Assembly (NCBI GenBank): GCA_037783415.1
Contig: JAZGTN010000119.1
Coordinates: 4,472,001-4,536,000, forward strand
Length of the DNA stretch: 64,000 bases
Source: Leptasterias polaris
Taxonomy: Eukaryota; Echinodermata; Asteroidea; Forcipulatida; Asteriidae
Reading direction: 5' to 3'
Shown: piece after piece, positions 57,801 through 64,000 of the stretch
How the letters are laid out: every line of letters begins with the position of its first letter
How positions within the stretch are numbered: the first letter of the stretch is position 1
Notes under the pieces: model-generated
The model's input: the letters and a program-made list of their open reading frames with translations, nothing else
What the model was told of the DNA's origin: nothing
Databases searched by the model: none
Program-made: the position numbers and the translations under genes

Positions 57801-60800
57801 TGGTGGTCGGTGGAGATACAATCTAGTAAGGTTTGCGGTAACACCAGTACATGAGTACACTGCAAAAACCGGGGTGTTAAATTGATTCTCTTGGTATCTA
57901 TATGTGACAACACCGCCACGTTGTTGATGTTATCAACGATGTAGTAATGGGGATAGCTAACACCATGGCGGTGTTGTCACATATGGATACCGGAAAGATT
58001 TAATTTAACACCCCTTTTTTGCAGTGTAGGATTTGAAACGTTGCATGGTGGGATAACAACCATGTGAGACTTGTGTGGAACAAATTGTGTTTAGTAGTGA
58101 TTGTTCTGAGTTCGAACCGGTTGACGAGTATAGTAATGCGCAATGACTTTTCCTATTGCAGAAAGTGAGTTTCCGTCGGTGGTCACGACGGCAGATGCGC
58201 CACAACCAGAATTGAAGATCTGTCTCGAAGCGGCTGATAAAGAATTGGGTATATATAAACAAATTATGTATAAAGCTTTGTCAGTTGCAGATAATGGTGT
58301 ATGGGTAATTAACTGTAGCATAGTTTTACGTATTATAATAATAGCATGTATTACAACAAACGTGACATCTTTTAAGGATAATTCTTTTGAAGATTCAATA
58401 ATGTTGAAATCATTTCTTCCTGGTTTGAATTTGGAAGTCTTTAATTTAGATAGTTTTAATAAGAAAAACCACATTTCCTGGAATGAAAAAATATCAGTTT
58501 TTCCTCAACCAAATGTCTCTTGTTCGTTCAAGTTGGTTGATAGTTCCGTAGGTACAGCTCAATTGATTTGGGACGTTTGGATCAAAAGGGAAAGTGACTG
58601 GAAGGAAATATTATCAGTTATTCCTCAACCAATTGTCTCTTGTTCGTTCAAGTTGGTTGATAGTTCCGTAGGTACAGCTCAATTGATTTGGGACGTTTGG
58701 ATCAAAATGAAAGTTGACTGGAAGGAAATATTATCAGTTATTCCTCAACCAATTGTCTCTTGTTCGTTCAAGTTGGTTGATAGTTCCGTAGGTACAGCTC
58801 AATTGATTTGGGACGTTTGGATCAAAATGAAAGTTGACTGGAAGGAAATATTATCAGTTATTCCTCAACCAATTGTCTCTTGTTCGTTCAAGTTGGTTGA
58901 TAGTTCCGTAGGTACAGCACAATTGATTTGGGACGTTTGGATCAAAATGAAAGTTGACTGGAAGGAAATATTATCAGTTATTCCTCAACCAATTGTCTTT
59001 TGTTCGTTCAAGTTGGTTGATAGTTCCGTAGGTACAGCTCAATTGATTTGGGACGTTTGGATCAAAATGAAAGTTGACTGGAAGGAAATATTATCAGTTA
59101 TTCCTCAACCAAATGTCTCTTGTTCGTTCAAGTTGGTTGATAGTTCCGCAGGTACAGCTCATTTGATTTGGGACGTTTGGATCAAAATGAAAGTTGACTG
59201 GAAGGAAATATTATCAGTTATTCCTCAACCAAATGTCTCTTGTTCGTTCAAGTTGGTTGATAGTTCCGCAGGTACAGCTCATTTGATTTGGGACGTTTGG
59301 ATCAAAATGAAAGTTGACTGGAAGGAAATATTATCAGTTATTCCTCAACCAATTGTCTCTTGTTCGTTCAAGTTGGTTGATAGTTCCGTAGGTACAGCTC
59401 ATTTGATTTGGGACGTTTGGATCAAAATGAAAGTTGACTGGAAGGAAATATTATCAGTTATTCCTCAACCAAATGTCTCTTGTTCGTTCAAGTTGGTTGA
59501 TAGTTCCGCAGGTACAGCTCATTTGATTTGGGACGTTTGGATCAAAATGAAAGTTGACTGGAAGGAAATATTATCAGTTATTCCTCAACCAAATGTCTCT
59601 TGTTCGTTCAAGTTGGTTGATAGTTCCGCAGGTACAGCTCATTTGATTTGGGACGTTTGGATCAAAATGAAAGTTGACTGGAAGGAAATATTATCAGTTA
59701 TTCCTCAACCAAATGTCTCTTGTTCGTTCAAGTTGGTTGATAGTTCCGCAGGTACATCTCAATTGATTTGGGACGTTTGGATCAAAATGAAAGTTGAATG
59801 GAAGGAAATATTGTCAGTTATTCCTCAACCAATTGTCTCTTGTTCGTTCAAGTTGGTTGATAGTTCCGTAGGTACAGCTCAATTGATTTGGGACATTTGG
59901 ATCAAAATGAAAGTTGAATGGAAGGAAATATTATTAGTTATTCCTCAAACTGTCGTTTGTTTGTTGATGTCGGTTTCACTTCCAATTCTACCAAGAAGTG
60001 TAGATCAAAAAGCATCAAAGGCAGTAAGAGTTATATTGTTTGAAAAAATTTCACCCGAAAAGAAAATGGAAAAGCTTCAAAAATATTACCCGACCTTTCT
60101 CGAGTGGTTACAACAGGGGAGCATTTGGAGACAACAGAACCAGCCTTTTAAACAAACAACAAATAAGGAAAAAAAACTATATCATGATGTTAGGGCATTT
60201 ATTGAAAACAAATTGTCCTGCAAAATCAGTGACAACTGGACAATGTGCACATTCCATTTCGTAAAAGATGGAAAAGAAACTTTCTGTGTCGCATTTTCAG
60301 GGACAAAGTACCGAGAAGAAATCTCGCAATTCTGGAAAGAAAACAAGTATCGCTCTCTAAGTGAGAATTTAGACATTGTCTTCATCGGCAAGCCTGCGTT
60401 CCACCACGGACTTGCACAAAACTTGGTATTTGCTGTGTTAGACATTATCAAGCCGTCTGTTTTGGAGGATTTAAAAATGTTGCTAAATTATATTTTAGTA
60501 GGGGATTACGACTGTGCACATTCACTAATAAAAAGGCACAATCGCGGGGATTTTGGGACCATCGATTATGAACAATTCATTCAAGAGGTCAAGGAAAAGA
60601 AAAAACAAGCCATACAAGATATTGAACATTATAGGATTGAATGGGATACAACCAAAGTCACGGCGAGTTTCGGAAAAAGGTTGTTAGTGTACACCCTTGA
60701 TCCAAACCATATCGACAGTGAACTGGAGAGAGATTTGGGTCAAGAATTAATGGAAAGATTTAAAAGAGTCGCAAGAAATAATACCCAGAAACTGAACAAT

Positions 60801-61205
60801 TTTCCCAAAGAGTTTTTTCAGAAGCTTGAGAAAGCTCTCAAACAAAACCACTGTGCCGAAGATAATGCCATTTCATCTGTACTCGTGAAAATGTGGGGTC
60901 GAAAAGATATGTGTTATGACACAGACGTCAGAATTACTGCTCTAGATAATAACAATTTAGATGGAAAAGCATTTTGCTATTGTTGTGATAAAAAGGTGCG
61001 GTTCTTCTCTCTGTTCCCCTCGTTATTGTACCACCTGCGCATGCGAAACTGGAATTTAGAATCCATAGTTGAACTAGCCCTGAGAACTAGCCCTGGCGCC
61101 CTGGCGGCCTTTCTACAGAGTGACGTCCTGGGGTCAGGGTCCATTTTTGGGGCGGAAAAATCTCAAAGCTTCATAACTCAAATCGTACCTGCAAGAAGCC
61201 ACTAA
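54316..61205 (+). CDS. Gene copy D: three-exon, 1209-residue paralogue of copy A
   Basis: Exons 54,316-54,840 (phase 0), 56,302-56,362 (phase 1) and 58,162-61,205 join in frame with GT-AG introns, as in copy A. Exon 1 has about 12 Pro-rich units. Exon 3 has twelve 40-residue repeats (about residues 307-789). A central region follows (TFHFVKDGKETFCVAFSGTK, about 855-875), a longer charged linker with no Lys-Lys-Val-Ser-Thr array, then H1093-C-A-E1095-D-N-A and C1134-Y-C-C1137. The PCxxC proline is replaced by Phe, but the cysteine spacing is kept. Past the motif the C-terminus (about 70 residues) differs from copies A and B, and the transcript probably runs through fragment E to the AATAAA at 61,637. 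No internal stop, so probably functional. The deaminase assignment is inferred from motifs only. Confidence 0.8.
54445..54710 (+). repeat. In-frame Pro-rich tandem repeat of copy D, about 12 units
   Basis: Units of 21-24 bp encode RPKEPPDD, RPKEPPD or RPKVPPDD. The order shows local homogenisation, with Glu types first and Val types later. Copy A has only two to three units. Confidence 0.9.
54841..56301 (+). other. Copy D intron 1
   Basis: About 1.46 kb against 0.62 kb in copy A. The extra length comes from a degenerate repeat region at about 55,150-55,570 (CTGCTACC.GAAAAGCAGATTTTA words) and the TIR element at 55,854-56,235. Confidence 0.65.
55854..56235. mobile_element. Diverged TIR element in intron 1 of copy D
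   Basis: The left end TAGGGTCTGTATACGTTTGG then TAATTA and the right end TAATTACCAAACGTGCAGCA then CCTA are imperfect inverted repeats. Interior words (AAAACTTACTTGGCAAG, GATAGTATAAAGCATTTTGAGAAAC) match the element at 33,708. Same family, older or different subfamily. It is absent from intron 1 of copy A. Confidence 0.75.
56302..56362 (+). CDS. Copy D exon 2: 61-bp micro-exon
   Basis: Follows TTTTTTTTAAG and is followed by G|GTAAGTTGC. Encodes MPEKLSDKDEKKQDHENNVS plus one base. Sixteen or so of 20 residues match copy A exon 2. Confidence 0.75.
56620..57857 (+). repeat. 68-bp minisatellite in intron 2 of copy D, about 18 units
   Basis: Same unit with more variation than the 48-kb array (CTCTGTATGG, GTAACGCCGTGTTATGAG variants). 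Blocks of several units are duplicated, for example 56,820-56,960 and 57,100-57,240. It is interrupted by a small TIR element at 57,858 and resumes briefly afterwards. Confidence 0.95.
57858..58026. mobile_element. Tc1/mariner-type MITE, 169 bp, TA target
   Basis: The ends CACTGCAAAAACCGGGGTGT and AACACCCCTTTTTTGCAGTG are near-perfect inverted repeats extending about 25-30 bp. They are flanked by TA on both sides (GAGTA|CACTG and GCAGTG|TAGG), which restores GAGTAGGATTTG of the minisatellite unit. The interior is itself palindromic around GACAACACCGCCACG and CATGGCGGTGTTGTC. Confidence 0.85.
58495..59940 (+). repeat. In-frame 120-bp (40-residue) tandem repeat of copy D, 12 units
   Basis: Exact 120-bp period. 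The consensus peptide starts LSVIPQPIVSCSFKLVDSSV and continues GTAQLIWDVWIKMKVDWKEI. Variants (IVSC or NVSC; SVGTAQ or SAGTAH) fall in runs. The unit is clearly homologous to that of copy A but differs at fixed positions (Phe for Leu, Asp for Gly, Trp-Asp for Arg-Asn), so each array has been homogenised independently. Confidence 0.95.
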
Positions 61206-61239
61206 TTTCACCAGATTCACATTCCATGGCAGCAAACAT

Positions 61240-61540
61240 TTTTGGATCCAAAGGGAACTTTCCTGGAAAGAAATATTATCAGTTATTCCTCAACCAATTG
61301 TCTCTTGTTCATTCAAGTTGGTTGTACCGAAGATAATGCTTTTTCTTCGGCACTCCCTGAAATGCTCGGTACCCCCCCCCCCCAAAAGGTTCAAGTTGTT
61401 GCCATGGATTACGAAAACTTAAATGCACAGGAGCCCTGTGATTTTTGCCGTATAGAAAGATCCCATATCTCCGCAGGATAGTGTCGATGTTGATTTGTGA
61501 TGGCATTAAACTTCAAGAACTAGATGGTTATGTAGATCTA
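61240..61540 (+). pseudogene. Fragment E: repeat unit joined to a deaminase-like C-terminus
   Basis: Begins as a 40-residue repeat unit (61,239-61,322: GGAAAGAAATATTATCAGTT ATTCC...). It jumps directly to the C-terminal domain (CTEDNAFSSALPEMLG ... EPCDFCR) in a different frame. A run of C at about 61,371-61,383 and a small insertion after CCGTAT break it further. It resembles copy A's C-terminus more than copy D's. A 79-codon frame starting at 61,242 spans the junction. Confidence 0.75.
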
Positions 61541-61636
61541 ACGTAAGAAACCCCGATAAAAAACCCCAATAATCAAGTAGTTCTATAAAAGAAATACCTT
61601 TGAAAAACGTATAGGCTTAACTTTTATATTCAATTT

Positions 61637-61642
61637 AATAAA
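61637..61642 (+). terminator. Polyadenylation signal downstream of copy D and fragment E
   Basis: AATAAA in ATTTAATAAAATTAAAAATAA, followed by TGTACTGTGTTTTTAGTGTC, matching the copy A signal. Copy D has no closer equivalent after its own stop, so it may use this one. Confidence 0.5.
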
Positions 61643-61911
61643 ATTAAAAATAAACTGTAGCTAGAAAAATGTACTGTGTTTTTAGTGTCTTTTTGTTGTT
61701 CCCTTTGAGTCACTTGATTCTTGAATCTTTGGATTGATTTATATTTTAAGTAGACAAAAACCAATGAATCTAGTCGACTTGTTGACATTTTTAATTATTG
61801 TAATATTATCATTATTAATCAATGCAACCATAGGATACTGATTGGTTGGTTGTAAGGATGACACACAATGCCCTATGGCGTGATCTCGACTATCAAGACT
61901 TGTTTTCAATG

Positions 61912-62694
61912 TTAAAGGCACTGTACACGTTTGGTAATTACTCAAAATATATATTAGCATAAAAACTTACTTGGTAACGAGCAACGGAGAGCTGTTGATA
62001 GTATAAAACATTGTGAGAAACCACTCCCTCTGAAGTAACGTAGTTTTTGAGAAGGAGGTAATTTCTCACTCAAATAATAAAAGACTTCTGGCCAGAAGCC
62101 TTTTATTCCTATCTGAAAGCACACTAATTTGTACAACAATGGTGTTTTTTTCTTTCATCATTTTCTTGCAACTTCAATGACCAATTGAGCCCAAATTTTC
62201 ATATATTATACTAAACTTGTATTTGTACTGATTTTCCCAACATGCTAAATCTACTTATCAGTGTATGTGAGTGTATGTTAAATTCGACTTGGTTTAATTT
62301 ATTTGCTCGTGTTTTACAGTTTTAGAATGATCTATGTGTTGGTTTTTAAACTTTCCGATCACACTTTTTGTGGATCTTTTAAAAACTTTTAGAACGGGAT
62401 ACTCTCATTGAGTTTCCATTCTTGATGTATGTGTGAACTCACCCCCAGATAACCACTGTTTTTTCTCGTTTGAAAAGTGTAAACCACGCGTTTTCGACTC
62501 TATCGGTGCCTTTTTCCTTAACTTTAATTACTTTACATATTGATTTTACTTTAAATCTTATGACGTGGTTATTCAGTTGAAAATTTCGTCGGGTGACGTC
62601 ACTTCGTCCGATCAATTTTATGCATATGTTGGGATACACCAAGTGAGAATACTGGTCTTTGACAATTATTACCAAACGTGTTCAGTGCCTTTAA
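61912..62694. mobile_element. TTAA-flanked TIR element with a 410-bp internal insertion
   Basis: Same ends and same interior as the 376-bp element at 33,708-34,083, but with about 410 bp of unrelated sequence (about 62,203-62,617) in place of CAGGGTTGTTATT. It lies at the equivalent downstream position of copy D, so the insertion probably pre-dates the A/D duplication. Confidence 0.8.
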
Positions 62695-62758
62695 ATACAG
62701 GAAAACCTTAATACGTTTATTAAGTAATTAATACACCAATTTTTAAAGACTCGCTTAT

Positions 62759-63209
62759 ATAACATTGGAAGTGCCACGGCTCATCAATTTAAAATCATGC
62801 GATTCGACCCAACCTCCAGTCAAAACTGGAAATTATTTCTCAGAATTTTCATCCAGGGACTACTATGTTTCCTTTCAGAGCGGCCTTCCAAACAAACGAG
62901 GTGTTTTCCAGTGCGTTGTATTTGTTTTTCAAGCACCCGTAAGGTCACGGAACCAGATCCAAATTTCATAAAGCCGTTTAGCAGAAAATACTGCATGGAA
63001 AGTGTTTTTGCAAAGCAAAAAATGAGTGGGGCACCAGTCGCAACAGTGTTAACTTTATGGAATGTTGGCAAGTATCCTCTTTTCGTTAAGCAAGGTTTTT
63101 TTAGTGCTTAGCAAGTTTTGTGCTTACAAGCTTTATGAAATTGGGCACAGGTCAATTCTGACCCGGGAGTGTTTAGTCAGTACAGTAAAGATCAGTACTA
63201 GTAGCGAAA
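62759..63209 (+). repeat. Duplicated intergenic block, copy after D
   Basis: Nearly identical to 46,951-47,405. Frames of 104 and 83 codons across it are equally present at 46,985-47,296 and reflect the duplication, not a gene. Confidence 0.85.
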
Positions 63210-63395
63210 CTGCTCGGCTCCTCAAACGAACCAATTCAAGTTATTGCAATGGATTCCAAAAACTTAAAGAAGCCCTGTGAAGCTTGCCGTAGAAAGATCC
63301 CAATATCTGCAAGGCCGTTGCGCTTTTGATCGAACTTCGCATTCAACCTCATGAACTAGATGCGTTATGTAAATGTAACGTCTATGATACTAACC
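63203..63395 (+). pseudogene. Fragment F: last part of the deaminase-like domain
   Basis: Starts abruptly at GTAGCGAA|ACTGCTCGGCTCC, where the intergenic block joins copy B-like exon 3 sequence with CGAA as shared microhomology. It keeps KKPCEACRRK but lacks the HCAE half, so no zinc site can form. The downstream sequence is a near-copy of the copy B 3' region. Confidence 0.8.
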
Positions 63396-64000
63396 CAAAA
63401 TAAAAACCCTCAATAAAAAAGTAGTTCTATATTAAAAAATAACTTTACAAAGCACGTATAGCCTTTACTATTATAAGTATACAATTTAATAAAAATAAAA
63501 ATAAATCGTATTGTACTGTGTTTTAAGTGTCCTATTGTGGTCCTCCTTGAGTCACTTGATTCTTTCTTTTATGCCCAAAGAGGATTGATTTATATTATAA
63601 GTAGAACAAGACAAGGAATCTAGTCGACTTGTTGACAATTTAATTAATGTAATATTATCATTATTTAATCAATGCAACCATAGAGGATAATGATTGATTG
63701 ATTTAACGATTGTAAGGAAGACACAATGCCCTATGGCGTGATCTCGACTATCAAGACTTGTTTTCAATGTTTAATACAGGAAAGCTTTAATACGTTGAAA
63801 GACCTGTTTATATCACATTGGAAGTGCCACGGCTCATCAATTTAAAATCATGCGATTCGACCCAACCTCCAGTCAAAACTGGAAATTATTTCTCAGAATT
63901 TTCATCCAGGTACTGCAATGTTTCCTTTCAGAGCGGCCTTCCAAACAAACGAGGTGTTTTCCAGTGCGTTGTATTTTTTTTTCAAGCACCCGTAAGGTCA
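63396..64000 (+). repeat. Duplicated 3' block after fragment F, runs off the window
   Basis: Matches 46,530-47,130, with AATAAA at about 63,487 and the intergenic block starting again at 63,813. The window therefore ends inside another repeat of the module, and further family copies are likely to the right. Confidence 0.85.

Noticed and set aside
62797..63111. 104-codon frame also present at 46,985-47,296
   Set aside because: Its conservation is explained by recent duplication of the whole block. There is no start context or domain, and flanking non-coding bases are equally conserved.

Overview
This is eukaryotic nuclear DNA. It is AT-rich, intron-containing and full of transposable elements, with GT-AG splice sites, TATA boxes and AATAAA signals and no operons. 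A chordate-like LINE with a 2A-like motif, many short TIR elements, abundant 'acatgta' words and tRNA-derived SINEs suggest a marine invertebrate deuterostome, probably an echinoderm. That assignment is an inference and has not been tested by any search.

The left part (1-27.7 kb) is mostly non-coding. It holds a 22-copy 42-bp minisatellite (6.83-7.77 kb), SINE-like copies, a LINE 3' end (17.8-18.4 kb), a few small TIR elements, and a convincing first coding exon of a leucine-rich-repeat protein on the minus strand (25.96-26.2 kb). The other exon candidates there are weak.

The right part (27.7-64 kb) is one tandemly rearranged locus built from copies of a single gene family. Two copies are intact: A (28861-33518) and D (54316-61205). 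Each has a TATA box, a proline-rich exon 1, a 61-bp exon 2 and a giant exon 3. Splice phases join perfectly in both, giving predicted proteins of 1085 and 1209 residues. Exon 3 carries a 120-bp/40-residue tandem repeat (7 units in A, 12 in D). It ends in a region with the zinc-site signature of the cytidine-deaminase fold (CAE ... PCxxC). Copy A also has about 35 copies of a 5-residue Lys-Lys-Val-Ser-Thr repeat. Copy B (41.3-46.5 kb) is a pseudogene: a roughly 4.8-kb LINE sits in its intron 2 and a roughly 3.6-kb insertion sits in its exon 3. Two further C-terminal fragments (E at 61.25 kb, F at 63.2 kb) follow copy D.

Intron 2 of every copy is a 68-bp minisatellite, and an orphan array of it lies at 48-50.7 kb. 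Between the copies lie duplicated blocks in which an NF-kappaB-like site stands exactly 25 bp from a TATA box. One of these is followed by an 11-copy CCAAT-containing repeat. I infer an expanding, rapidly evolving and possibly immune-type family of deaminase-like proteins, which I cannot match to any named family. The repeat-rich structure suggests unequal crossing-over and replication slippage drive copy and length variation.
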